Made by a program: the position numbers and the translations under genes. A DNA stretch of 64,000 nt from Amycolatopsis nigrescens CSC17Ta-90 (GTDB lineage Bacteria > Actinomycetota > Actinomycetes > Mycobacteriales > Pseudonocardiaceae). The notes under the pieces were generated by a model. That model ran no database searches, had not been told where the DNA came from, and was given only the letters and a program-made list of their open reading frames with translations. Below are positions 16,195 to 25,009 of this stretch, one piece after another. How positions within the stretch are numbered: the stretch's first letter is position 1; the number at the start of each line of letters is the position of its first letter. The stretch is from assembly GCF_000384315.1 (NCBI RefSeq), contig NZ_ARVW01000001.1, positions 248,001 through 312,000 of the forward strand, given 5' to 3'.

Positions 16195-17374
16195 CGGACC
16201 ACTCCACCCGCACCCGGGTGCCGTGGCCGGGCCTGCTGGTCACGGTGGCCGTGCCGCCGGCTCGATGCATCCGCTCGATGATGGACAGCGAGACGCCGCG
16301 ACGGTCGGGCGGCACCGCGTCCGGGGTGAAACCGCGGCCTTCGTCCACCACCTCGATGTGCACGCACCCGGCCACCGAGCCAACGGCCATGGACGCGGCC
16401 GGACAACCGGAATGGCGGAAGACATTGGTCAACGCCTCGGTCACGGCGCCGCACAGGGCCAGCCCGGGTGCCCGCGGGAGCACGAGTTCGGGCGGCAGGG
16501 ACGAGGCCACCTCAAGCCGGCTGCGCGCAGCCGCCGCCGCGAGCAACGGGACCAGGTCCACTTCGGCGGCACCGTCGCGCTCCTCGCGCAGGATCGCGGC
16601 ATCCCGGGTAGCCTGCTCGGCTAGCCAGGGCTGGCTTCCGTCAACGACCCCGGTGCCGACCATGAGCAGCGTGGCCGCCGCGGTGTCGTGCAGGGCACTG
16701 AGGTACTCGCGTTCATCGGCGCGCCGGGCAGCGGCGACCGCGGCGTCCCGGCGCGCCCGCTCCCGCTCGCCGATGATCTGGTCGGCGGTACGGCTGCCCC
16801 GACGCACCAGGCTCCACAGCCCGCGGGACAACGCGCCTTCGGCGACCAACCACACGTTGGTCACGGCACCGACCCAAGAGGTGGGATCGGCTCGTACGAG
16901 GCCGAGAATGTAAGCCAGGGTGAGCAGCCCGGTGATCGCCATTCCCACTCGCGGCCCGGTGTGCCACTGGCAGGCGACGATCACGATCGACACGACCATC
17001 AGCACCCAGCCGGTCCCGGCGTACAGGGAGTCCTTCGACAGCGCCGTCCACGCTTGGGTCAGGCACAAGGCGGCGACCATACCGGTGTCCGCGAGAATCA
17101 GCCACGAGCCGGCCCCGCGCCGCAGTGCGATCACGTACCCGGCGTTCCAGAGATTGATCGCCACCACGGCCCCGACGAGCGCTGCGTTACCGGGCCAGGC
17201 GGCAATGAGCGTGATCACGCCGGCACTCGCGATCACGGCTGTTCGCGAGATGGCCGCGGCCCGCCGGCCCAGCAGGTGAACTTCTCGTTCGACGGCGCCC
17301 GTGACCGACTCGCCCCGGAAGCGGCCTCGCCAGAGACCGGCGGACCGGTGCCCGGTTTCGGACGCGCTCGCCAT
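16187..17374 (-). CDS. NarL-type sensor histidine kinase
   Basis: 395 residues from the ATG at 17374, chosen for GAAGGGAACGCC upstream; the frame is open 210 bases further. About six N-terminal spans, then HisKA_3: YLSALHDTAAATLL (phospho-His in LHD). ATPase: N-box AVTEALTNVFRHSG, G1 DEGRGF, G2 RRGVSLSIIERM, GHGTRVRVEW. All catalytic boxes are present, in contrast to its downstream partner. It is the first gene of a three-gene operon with 8- and 4-base overlaps. Confidence 0.85.
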   Translation of the reverse strand: MASASETGHRSAGLWRGRFRGESVTGAVEREVHLLGRRAAAISRTAVIASAGVITLIAAWPGNAALVGAVVAINLWNAGYVIALRRGAGSWLILADTGMVAALCLTQAWTALSKDSLYAGTGWVLMVVSIVIVACQWHTGPRVGMAITGLLTLAYILGLVRADPTSWVGAVTNVWLVAEGALSRGLWSLVRRGSRTADQIIGERERARRDAAVAAARRADEREYLSALHDTAAATLLMVGTGVVDGSQPWLAEQATRDAAILREERDGAAEVDLVPLLAAAAARSRLEVASSLPPELVLPRAPGLALCGAVTEALTNVFRHSGCPAASMAVGSVAGCVHIEVVDEGRGFTPDAVPPDRRGVSLSIIERMHRAGGTATVTSRPGHGTRVRVEWSGG

Positions 17375-17593
17375 GGCGTTCCCTTCAGCACCCGTGTATT
17401 CACCGCTGGGGCAGAACTGAACCTTATCGGTGCGCATACAGAAGCACCGGAACAGGCTGGTCGACGACATCACGGCGCGTTCGAGACCATCAAGAAACGT
17501 GTCTCGGATCTGGTTTCCACCGGTCGCCCCGATACGGTCAAGTCGATACTGCTCAATCTCTGTGGAAACGTCGGGTCGCCGCACCTGGCCGAG

Positions 17594-18511
17594 TTATTCC
17601 GGTCGCAGAACGACAGTCACCGTCCGGTTCTGCGCCCGGCCGTCCGCGGCCGTGTTGGGGAATGGTGGGTCGGCCGCGCCTGCGCTGGACAGCGCGAACA
17701 TGGATAGTGGCAGTGCACTTGCCTGGGACATCCACTCCGCGGCAGTCTTGGCGCGGGCTTGGCCGAGGTCCACATTGTCGGTGAACTCGCCGGTGCCGGA
17801 CACCGGCGAGTCCGAGGTGTGGCCGACAACGGCGACCGACACCTTGGTGCTAAGTCCGCGCAGCCGTTGGGCGAGCCCGGCCAAGGCCGCACGCCCATCG
17901 TTCGACAATTGGACGCCGGTCGTGAACACGCCGACGGGGAACGAGACGACCAGCGTCCCCGATTCGACGTGCGCGCTCGCCGCGCGATTGCCGGCGAGGG
18001 CCGCGGTGAGTTCGTCAAGTACGCCCTGCCGCCGCTGCGCGGTCTGATCGAGCCGGTCGTTGATCGCGTCAAGCTGCCGGGCTTGTTCACGCTGACTGCC
18101 CTGGACGCCGTTCAGCCCGGCGAGGACGGCCGGATCGGGTCCGGGCTGCTGCCTGGTCAGCAAGGCGCCGACGACACCGGCCCCGGTCACCACCCCCGCC
18201 GCCAGCGCGACGACCAGCACCACCCGGCCAGTGCGCGGCCGCACGCCTCTGGCCTGCAGTGCGGCGATCCGCCGCCGGCCCTCGCGCGCCCCGGGCAGGT
18301 CGCCGTCCAGCCGCTGCGCCAGCACCCAGCACTCGTCGGCATCGAACAGTTCACCGCGCTGGGCGTGGATCCTGGCCTGGAGGTCCAGCACCGCCGGATC
18401 GTCGCTGTCCCTGCCACCCAGTTCGCGCAGCACGTCCCCGGCCGCACGGTACTGGCCGTTCCTGGCCAGCTGGGTGGCGCGGGCGAGCGGCGCGATCGTG
18501 CCGGCGCTCAT
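17594..18511 (-). CDS. TPR-like/transmembrane/OmpA-type peptidoglycan-associating protein
   Basis: 305 residues. N-terminal 1–90 are TPR-like helices (ATQLARNGQYRAAGDVLREL, LDLQARIHAQRGELFDADE). One span near 98–118 (VVLVVALAAGVVTGAGVV), then a coiled linker (NDRLDQTAQRRQGVLDELTA) and an OmpA/MotB-type domain (about 170–305): SVAVVGHTSDSP, FTDNVDLGQARAKTAAEWM, GRAQNRTVTVVL. The OmpA fold normally contacts peptidoglycan; it is uncommon in Actinobacteria. The start overlaps the Hsp70 stop (ATGA). It likely anchors or informs the chaperone module about the cell wall; that role is inferred. Confidence 0.75.
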   Translation of the reverse strand: MSAGTIAPLARATQLARNGQYRAAGDVLRELGGRDSDDPAVLDLQARIHAQRGELFDADECWVLAQRLDGDLPGAREGRRRIAALQARGVRPRTGRVVLVVALAAGVVTGAGVVGALLTRQQPGPDPAVLAGLNGVQGSQREQARQLDAINDRLDQTAQRRQGVLDELTAALAGNRAASAHVESGTLVVSFPVGVFTTGVQLSNDGRAALAGLAQRLRGLSTKVSVAVVGHTSDSPVSGTGEFTDNVDLGQARAKTAAEWMSQASALPLSMFALSSAGAADPPFPNTAADGRAQNRTVTVVLRPE

Positions 18512-21039
18512 CGGTCACCGACGGTGACAGTGCTGCCGAACGGGCCCGAGATGTCGGCGATCTCGACGTCATCGGGCGCGATCTTCTCCAGCTGATTGTT
18601 GATCGAGTTCAGCTGGGCGCCGTCACCGCGGTCCAGTGCCGTCCTGCCCTCCCGGAGCAACCGCTGCACGCGCGGATCGGGATTGCCGGTCAGCCCCCGC
18701 TCGCGCGCCATGAAGATCACCGTATCCAGCTGGCCGGTCTCCTGTAGAACCTCGCGAAAGATGTCCCGCAGCACCCCGATCTGGCGTTGCAGCACCGTCC
18801 GGTCTCCCGCGGTGATGGCGGATTCCATCGTCCGCTCGGCATTGCGCAAATCGTTCCTGCGTGCGGCGCTGCCCGACTCGTTGACCAGCCCGCGCACCCC
18901 GTCCAGGACCGTGTACGCCTCGTCGACCAGTTCGGGGAACAGCAGTGCCGCCTCGACCTCGTCGAGAGTCGTCTGCGCATCCCGCAGCTGACGCTCGCAG
19001 GTCGACGCGGCGTCCGGATCGACCTCGGCGGCGTCAGCCAACTGCCGGATGCCGGCCAGCACCTCGTCCGCGCGGAACCGGTCGATCAGCTCTACCGCCT
19101 CGACCGCACCGGAGCGCACCTGGTCGGTACGATCGGCAAGTTCGGCGAACCGGTCGGCCAGATCGTCAACGGCCGCACCGAGATCCGCGCCATCGGCCGG
19201 TCCGGTGCGGCCGAGTTCCACCTGGATGGGGAACTCCTCGTCGAGCAGCGGCACGTAGGCGTCGGCGCGCGGCGCGAAGCTGGTGTCGATCCGCAGGTGC
19301 ACCTCGACCTCACTGCCGGCCGGCACGTCCCGGCCGACCTCGGCGGGTGCGATGTCCAGCCGACCGATCAGCATGTTCCGGTCGGCCTTGGGCCGCTCGC
19401 CCTCGACGATGGGCACCCTGATCATGCCGGTCCGCTCGTTGCGCCGCACGTGCACCGTCGACCGGAGGATCAGCCGCTTCTTGGCCGGTAGCTCAGTTCC
19501 CTTGCGCACCAGCCATTCCACCTCGTTGTTGTCCAGGCCGACGCCGATCGAGTGACTGAGCGTCGGCGCCGTGCCGATGATCGGCGTATGCCGGTAAGGG
19601 ATGAGATCCGGTTCGGTGGGCAGCAGGGTTCCCTTGGCGTCGCGCAGTTCGATGGTGTAGTTGTTCGTCGTCCGCTCGTCGGCGTGCAGCCGGGCGGCGA
19701 AGGTCCCCTCCGCGGTCAGTGGGATCCGGCCGCTGCGCCACGCGGGTTTTCCGTCCGGATTCACGAACTCGATCGTCGCGCCGGTCCAGTCCTGCGGCTG
19801 CGCGGTGCGCGGTGGCAGGCCGCCGACCAGTGGCTCGACATCCGAGCCCGCCGTCTTGTACTGCAGGTCCAGTACGACCCGGCCCTGGCTCAGCGCCTGC
19901 TCGGTCCGCTCGACGCGGTGCGGCATGCGCTGGGTGCCGGCGAAGATCGCCGCGCCACGAGCGACCACGGTAACCGGGTCGAGACTGTGGTCCAGCGCGA
20001 TGCCAAGGCCTTCCGCCGGGTCTGCGAGCAGCTCGCGCAGGGCCGGCGCGATCGTGGTGCCGCCGACCAGCAGCACGCGCTCGATGTCGGCGGGGCCGAG
20101 ACCGGAATCCGCGAGAGCCTTGTGGCACAGCGAGATCGACCGGCGGTAGAGCGGCAGCGCGGCCCTCTCGACGTCCGCCCTGGTCAGCTCGTACTCGAAG
20201 TCGAACTCCGGCTTGCCATCGGCGCAGTCGTTGAGCGTGAGCTGGATATCTACACTGTCCACTCGCGACAGCTGGATCTTGGCGCTCTCCGCCGCCGCCT
20301 TGAGTTTCGCCAGGTTGCCGGCCGACCTCCGGTGACCGCGGGCCAGTTCGGGCAGGTTGAACTCCTTCCGCGCGGCGGGAACGAGAACGTCCTCCACCAA
20401 CGCCCAGTCGATCAGCTTGCCGCCGAGGAAGTTGTCCCCCGCATGGTTGACCGTGCTGAACTCGCCGTCGGCCACCTTCACGACGGCGGCGTCGAAGGTG
20501 CCGCCACCGAAGTCGTACACCAGCCAGAAGCCGCGGTCGTGCCCGAGTCGCGTGCTGTAGGCCCACGCCGCCGCGCTCGGCTCCTGGATCAGCGGCGCGA
20601 AGTCGAGGCCGGCCAGCACGGCCGCCTTGCGGGTGGCGTCGCACTGGTCGAGCTCGAAGGCCGCCGGCACGGTGATCACCGCGGCATGAATGCTTTCCCC
20701 GGAAGCCTGCTGCACGTCACCACGCAGCGACTTGAGCACTTCGGCGGACAGCTCCTCCGGGGTCATGCTCCGTCCGGCCACCTCGAACAGCTTGTGCTCG
20801 CCCACCACACCCATCTGGAGCTTGAATTCCGCGCAGGCGTTGTCCGGGTCCTCCTCGACCCGATCCTTGGCCGGCGCGCCAACGAGAATCTTCTGCGAGC
20901 GGCTGATGTAGACCGCGGAAGGCGTGTACTCGGCTTGCAGGTTGTTGCGGATCACCGTCGCGTCATCGGCCGTGGCCATTGCGATGGCACTGTTGGTAGT
21001 GCCGAGGTCGATACCGAAGTCAGTCGTCTCGCGAACCAT
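18508..21039 (-). CDS. Divergent Hsp70 (DnaK-like) chaperone
   Basis: 843 residues, about 200 longer than DnaK. ATPase motifs: FGIDLGTTNSAIAM at the N-terminus, YDFGGGTFDAAVV (phosphate 2) and LLVGGTTIAPALREL (adenosine). EPSAAAWAYS matches the conserved EPTAAALAYG strand. The substrate-binding part is divergent, followed by about 200 residues of helices/coiled coil (DDLADRFAELADRTDQVRSG, RDAQTTLDEVEAALL). It is not housekeeping dnaK: there is no EEVD-like or DnaK-type tail, and it sits with dedicated J-like and GrpE-like partners. Start overlaps the GrpE-like gene by 20 bases. Confidence 0.85.
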   Translation of the reverse strand: MVRETTDFGIDLGTTNSAIAMATADDATVIRNNLQAEYTPSAVYISRSQKILVGAPAKDRVEEDPDNACAEFKLQMGVVGEHKLFEVAGRSMTPEELSAEVLKSLRGDVQQASGESIHAAVITVPAAFELDQCDATRKAAVLAGLDFAPLIQEPSAAAWAYSTRLGHDRGFWLVYDFGGGTFDAAVVKVADGEFSTVNHAGDNFLGGKLIDWALVEDVLVPAARKEFNLPELARGHRRSAGNLAKLKAAAESAKIQLSRVDSVDIQLTLNDCADGKPEFDFEYELTRADVERAALPLYRRSISLCHKALADSGLGPADIERVLLVGGTTIAPALRELLADPAEGLGIALDHSLDPVTVVARGAAIFAGTQRMPHRVERTEQALSQGRVVLDLQYKTAGSDVEPLVGGLPPRTAQPQDWTGATIEFVNPDGKPAWRSGRIPLTAEGTFAARLHADERTTNNYTIELRDAKGTLLPTEPDLIPYRHTPIIGTAPTLSHSIGVGLDNNEVEWLVRKGTELPAKKRLILRSTVHVRRNERTGMIRVPIVEGERPKADRNMLIGRLDIAPAEVGRDVPAGSEVEVHLRIDTSFAPRADAYVPLLDEEFPIQVELGRTGPADGADLGAAVDDLADRFAELADRTDQVRSGAVEAVELIDRFRADEVLAGIRQLADAAEVDPDAASTCERQLRDAQTTLDEVEAALLFPELVDEAYTVLDGVRGLVNESGSAARRNDLRNAERTMESAITAGDRTVLQRQIGVLRDIFREVLQETGQLDTVIFMARERGLTGNPDPRVQRLLREGRTALDRGDGAQLNSINNQLEKIAPDDVEIADISGPFGSTVTVGDR

Positions 21040-21523
21040 CGTCCTGTCCTTTCTCGGGCACGCCCACGATTACGTGGCCGAGCTGGATGCATTGCCCGCC
21101 GCGATAGATCGACGGTCGCACGGTGTCCACAACTGTTTCCCTGTCCAGGTTCGACCGCGGCTCGTAGGCCAGTGCCTTCAACGACATACCGGGATCCCAC
21201 ACGAGGTCGTCATGGTCCTGCACGCGCACGCCCGCCTCGGCCAGCCGGTCGGACATGGACGTGAGATTCCTGGCCGCCAGTCGTTGTGCCTTCGGAACTT
21301 CGTCGTCTCCGGTGAACCTCTTCCGCACGCGCCACAGGTTGGTGACGATGTCCGCCACCGTCGCATCGTCCATATCGGACGGAGCGGCCGGCAACCGGTC
21401 GATCACCGGCTCCGGCTCAGGCTCATCCTGAGCCGGTCCCGGCGACGCCGGCTCCGATATGCGGAACTCCCGCGGAAACCTCAGCTGCCGGGCCCGCCGG
21501 CGAAAGTCAGTCAACCAGGCCAT
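21020..21523 (-). CDS. GrpE-like nucleotide exchange factor (divergent)
   Basis: 167 residues. After an acidic/proline linker comes a helical section (ATVADIVTNLWRVRKRF, LAARNLTSMSDRLAEAGVRV) and a terminal beta section RETVVDTVRPSIYRGGQCIQ followed by LGHVIVGVP, closely resembling the C-terminal beta domain of GrpE, which opens the Hsp70 nucleotide cleft. Position immediately before the Hsp70 gene supports this. The long paired helix of DnaK-type GrpE is shortened. Similarity is by eye only, so the family call is moderate. Confidence 0.65.
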   Translation of the reverse strand: MAWLTDFRRRARQLRFPREFRISEPASPGPAQDEPEPEPVIDRLPAAPSDMDDATVADIVTNLWRVRKRFTGDDEVPKAQRLAARNLTSMSDRLAEAGVRVQDHDDLVWDPGMSLKALAYEPRSNLDRETVVDTVRPSIYRGGQCIQLGHVIVGVPEKGQDDGSRDD

Positions 21524-21529
21524 CCCTTC

Positions 21530-23125
21530 TCAGCCTCCCGCCACGGCGGCGGCCCACTTGTCCAGCCGCTGCCTGCGCCAGGCCAGCACACCCGCCGTCG
21601 CGAGGATCATCGCCAGGAACGTCAGCAGCCTGGCCGGATCTCCGAACGGCCCGATGACAAAGAACGCCAACAGCAACAACGCCACCAGCCGCCACCACCG
21701 GGTCAGCCTGCTCATCGGCACCTTGCCGTAGAAGTACAGGTCGTCCCGCAAATGGGCGGCGACTGGGATCACCGGCACGAAGAACACGGTGATGAAATGG
21801 GTGGTGACGAACTTTCCGCCGTCGCCCGTCCACCGCTTGCCCATCAGGTACATGCCCCAGCCGAACCACGAACCCCGGAACGGCAGCGAGCCGGTCAACG
21901 GCGCCCGAAGCGCCATCGGGTCGGCGAGCACCTTGTCGATCCCGTCGCGAAGCCGCTCATCGGTGGTGTGCCTGCGCAACGCGCGGAGCCGGTCGGCCGC
22001 CTTGTCGACCCTGCTCTTGACGCGAAGGTCCTCGACCTTGCCGGTCACGAGCTGGTCATTGATCACTGCCAGGTTCTTGTCGATCAGCTCGATCGTGGTG
22101 CGCTCCCTTGCCATGCTCCGCGCCTTGGGCAGCAAGGTCAGCGCCGGGCCACCGGCCGAGGTCAGATTGTCGTGCGACACCGCGCACAGGTTGAGCGACC
22201 TCGCGGACAGATCGTGCGCCGCGGCGGTGACCGGATCATCGGCACCTAGCAGTCCGGCGATCACCCGTAACGGCGACCGGACCTGTGTCAGCAGCGCGTG
22301 ACCGGCGGTGATCGCGTCCTGAGGAGAGGTCAGCGAAACCCGGTCGGCCGTTTCGCAGGCGGTGTGCACCCGTGCTTCCGCCGGCCGTACCGCGTCCCGC
22401 AGGACCAGGTCGACCATGTCCTCATCGAACGGCGACTCGTCGAGCAGCCACAGATGCCGGTCCGCAGCCTCGACGCCGATCTCCTCGGCCGCTTTCACCG
22501 CGAGCGCGATACTGACCCCGGCGATGTGCGCCGGCAGGCGGTCGCGCAGCCGCCGGACCGTGCCGGTCGTCAACCGCGGGTCGCCGATCTCCTTCACCCG
22601 TCTTCTTGCCCAGTCCCAGGTTTCCTCCGACGACAGCACGTCGGCCCACGCCTGCAGTGCCACCAGCCACTCGTATCCCAGCGGATCTTCGTCCACCTCC
22701 GGCCGGCCGGGCGCACTGAACGACGGCCCTTCGAGCACGCCGCAGTGCCGGCGCACCGCGTAGTCGTGGTCGTCCTCGGTGCCCCGCAGCCACAGCAGTT
22801 CGTGCACCAGCCGCAGCACCGGGTTGCGCAACGACTCGAACGCGGCGTTCACCGCATCCCTGTCCGGAGCCGGGGCGAGCGGCAGCTCACCGGATGCCGC
22901 GGCCGGTGGCATCCCCAGTTGAGCGGCCAGCGCGGCTTCCTCGCGGCGACGGCGGATCTGCTGCGGCGACGCGCTGGTCGGCAGGCCGGTCATCCGGAAC
23001 ACGTTGTTGCGATACATGCCGGCGCCGGTGAGCTCGCGCAGCACGTCGTCCAGTTCGGTATCCGTCGGTCGCATCCGGCCCAGTCTCCCCGCCGGGTGCC
23101 TGTCCTCGGCCGCTGATGTCACCAT
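21530..23125 (-). CDS. J-domain-like membrane co-chaperone
   Basis: 531 residues from the ATG at 23125, which overlaps the kinase stop by one base (TGATG); an upstream in-frame start would run into the kinase gene. Near residues 35–70, YRNNVFRMTGLPTSASPQQI with RRRREEAALAAQLG resembles the first part of a J domain (NxFxxLGL...ATPxxIRRR), but no canonical HPD triad is evident. The middle is helical. Two or three membrane segments occupy the C-terminus (FVTTHFITVFFVPVIPV, LVALLLLAFFVIGPF, LTFLAMILATAGVLAW). It would place the Hsp70 at the membrane. The co-chaperone role rests on context plus weak motif similarity. Confidence 0.6.
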   Translation of the reverse strand: MVTSAAEDRHPAGRLGRMRPTDTELDDVLRELTGAGMYRNNVFRMTGLPTSASPQQIRRRREEAALAAQLGMPPAAASGELPLAPAPDRDAVNAAFESLRNPVLRLVHELLWLRGTEDDHDYAVRRHCGVLEGPSFSAPGRPEVDEDPLGYEWLVALQAWADVLSSEETWDWARRRVKEIGDPRLTTGTVRRLRDRLPAHIAGVSIALAVKAAEEIGVEAADRHLWLLDESPFDEDMVDLVLRDAVRPAEARVHTACETADRVSLTSPQDAITAGHALLTQVRSPLRVIAGLLGADDPVTAAAHDLSARSLNLCAVSHDNLTSAGGPALTLLPKARSMARERTTIELIDKNLAVINDQLVTGKVEDLRVKSRVDKAADRLRALRRHTTDERLRDGIDKVLADPMALRAPLTGSLPFRGSWFGWGMYLMGKRWTGDGGKFVTTHFITVFFVPVIPVAAHLRDDLYFYGKVPMSRLTRWWRLVALLLLAFFVIGPFGDPARLLTFLAMILATAGVLAWRRQRLDKWAAAVAGG

Positions 23126-24225
23126 CAGGCCAGCACTCCCTTCCGCCACAGCCGCAGTCGTTGCTCGTACTCGGTACGCAGCTCTGGAGACTTGTTGAAT
23201 GCCTCCTCCATGAGATCGGCCGCCTCCGGCAAACTCGTGGCTTGGCGCGCCAAGGACTTCGCTTGCTCAGCCAACCGGTCCGCCTCGGTTTCGTTGGCCG
23301 GCGAAGGGGCACCCAGCACGCTCTTGGAAGTCTGAAGCGTTGGGTTGACGGCCTGCTTGGCCCGTTGCCTGTCCCAACCGGCTAGCCAGTCCGCCAACTC
23401 GCCGGCGAGCGCGCCCGCGTCCCGTGTGCGGGTGGCCGGGTCCGGGTCGAGAGCGCGCAGCACCATCCGGTCGAGTTCATCGTCGACATCGGCGTTGAAC
23501 TCGTGCGGCGGACGCGGCGGGACCCTGCGCTGGGTACCGAAGTACGACATGGGCCCGCGGTCCTCGTAGGGCAGGGTGTCGGTGAGCAACAAGTAGGCGA
23601 TGGCCCCGATCGCCCACACGTCACCGGCTCGCGAGTCTCCCCGCTTGTTGAGCAGCGACTCCGGTGCTTTGAACGCCAGCGTGCCCTTGGTGCTGGCCAG
23701 CATGGTCATCGGGTTGACCCGTTTGGCCAGCCCGAAGTCGCTGATCCTGGCGCGCAGACCGTCATGGTCATAGCCGACCAGGACGTTCTGTGGTGTGAGG
23801 TCGCGGTGGATGACGGCCGGGCGCGCCGAGTGCGCGACCCCGAGGCCCTCGGAGATCTGGTGCAGAATCCGCACCGAGTCGTCGATCGGCACGAACCTGT
23901 TCCGGTGCGAGGCCCAAAAGCTCTGCAGGTTTCCCCCGGCGACGTACTCCATGGTGAAGTAGCCCCTGGTGCCGTGTGCGGTTGACACGGTGTTCGCATC
24001 GAACACCCGGACGATGTTCGGGTGGCCGATCTGCGTGAGCAGGATGGCCTCACCGAGCATCGCCTTGGTTTCCTCGGCAGTGCCAGCGCGTTTGAAGACC
24101 TTTATCGCCTGACGGCCGAGAATGTGGTGGTGCACGCGGTAGACCTCGGCGAACGCGCCCTCTCCCAGGAACCGTTCAACCTCATAGGTGTCTCCTATCC
24201 GCTGGCCGTCCTCGAGCAGCCTCAT
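23125..24225 (-). CDS. Cytosolic Ser/Thr protein kinase of the Hsp70 operon
   Basis: 366 residues. Intact catalytic motifs: LGEGAFAEVYRV, QAIKVFK, VIHRDLTPQNVLV (Thr in place of the usual Lys two after Asp), ISDFGLAKR, KAPESLL. Kinase domain about 12–275. No membrane span; the C-terminal 60 residues are helical, including SLPEAADLMEEAFNKSPELR, which may dock a partner. First gene of the operon kinase/J-like/GrpE-like/Hsp70/OmpA-like, where every junction is an overlap or at most 6 bases apart. Likely phosphorylates the chaperone components. Confidence 0.85.
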   Translation of the reverse strand: MRLLEDGQRIGDTYEVERFLGEGAFAEVYRVHHHILGRQAIKVFKRAGTAEETKAMLGEAILLTQIGHPNIVRVFDANTVSTAHGTRGYFTMEYVAGGNLQSFWASHRNRFVPIDDSVRILHQISEGLGVAHSARPAVIHRDLTPQNVLVGYDHDGLRARISDFGLAKRVNPMTMLASTKGTLAFKAPESLLNKRGDSRAGDVWAIGAIAYLLLTDTLPYEDRGPMSYFGTQRRVPPRPPHEFNADVDDELDRMVLRALDPDPATRTRDAGALAGELADWLAGWDRQRAKQAVNPTLQTSKSVLGAPSPANETEADRLAEQAKSLARQATSLPEAADLMEEAFNKSPELRTEYEQRLRLWRKGVLA

Positions 24226-24375
24226 GCCGCCTCGGTGCGGAACGGGTCAGCACTGGTCGTTTTCGCCCTGGCTCTGATCATTGCCATCGGCCTCGCGCCA
24301 TTCCATCGTGGCCACCTACCGTCCACGTCATTGTCACGATGAACATGGGGACCGGTCCCGAATGCACCTGGCGTG

Positions 24376-24401
24376 CTAAGTTAGCCGTGTGACTAACTTA
24401 G
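24376..24401. promoter_or_regulatory. TetR-type operator covering the start codon
   Basis: CTAAGTTAG (24376–24384) and CTAACTTAG (24393–24401) form a perfect 9-bp inverted repeat with an 8-base spacer. The GTG start of the next gene (24389–24391) lies inside the spacer, so the transcript is probably leaderless and repression would block initiation directly. Confidence 0.75.
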
Positions 24402-25009
24402 TCGGATGGCTAAACTACTGGCAGCCGCTGCCGGCCGGCACGGAGGGACGGCTGCAGCGCCCCAACTGGCTGCTGGGCCACGCGCCGGCCAGGAACGAAC
24501 GCCTGTTGGTCGGCGCTACGGCCGTCGGCGGGACGGTCGCCGTCTGCCTGCTGGCCGCGCGCAGCGGCGTGTCGTGGGCATGGTGGCAGTGGCTGATCGT
24601 CGCGGTGATCGCCGTGGACATGGTCGGCGGACCGGTCGCGAACGCGCTGCGCGGGGCCAAGCGGCTTTATCACTCGCCGTTGCCCGCCTCGGCCACCCCG
24701 CTGCAACGGCTGCTGCACAACCGGCTCGCGTTCACGATCATGCACGTGCAGCCGTTCATCGTGGCCGCGTTCCTGCCGGGACACGCCTGGCTGTGGGCGA
24801 CCGCGATCTACGGCATCGCGGTGCTCGGTGTCCTCGCGGTCGCGCTCGCGCCGGCCCAGCTCGCCGAGCCGGTGGCCTTCGCCGCGGCCACGGTGGCCCT
24901 CGTGGTCGTGCCCACGCTCACCGCACCCGCCGGAATGGCCTGGCTCGGGTACGTGCACGTGGTGAAGCTCGTGCTCGCGCACGCCGTCCCGGATCACCGC
25001 CGGTCATGA
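24389..25009 (+). CDS. Integral membrane protein, TetR-linked
   Basis: 206 residues from GTG within the palindrome. About five hydrophobic spans (VGGTVAVCLLAA, LIVAVIAVDMVGGPVANAL, IVAAFLPGHAWLWATAIYGI, VAFAAATVALVVVPTL and the final GYVHVVKLVLAHAV). There is no ribosome site before the GTG because the palindrome fills that space, which fits a leaderless message. No transporter signature is recognised. It overlaps the TetR gene by 4 bases and is presumably the target of that repressor. Confidence 0.65.
   Translation: MTNLVGWLNYWQPLPAGTEGRLQRPNWLLGHAPARNERLLVGATAVGGTVAVCLLAARSGVSWAWWQWLIVAVIAVDMVGGPVANALRGAKRLYHSPLPASATPLQRLLHNRLAFTIMHVQPFIVAAFLPGHAWLWATAIYGIAVLGVLAVALAPAQLAEPVAFAAATVALVVVPTLTAPAGMAWLGYVHVVKLVLAHAVPDHRRS

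Noticed and set aside
17375..17593. Extension of the histidine kinase to 17584
   Set aside because: The extra ~70 residues lack hydrophobic or sensor features, and a good ribosome site precedes the ATG at 17374; the gap otherwise shows nothing clear.
18508..21039. Calling the Hsp70 gene dnaK
   Set aside because: It is ~200 residues too long, has a divergent substrate domain and sits with its own partners; housekeeping dnaK is normally with grpE-dnaJ-hspR.
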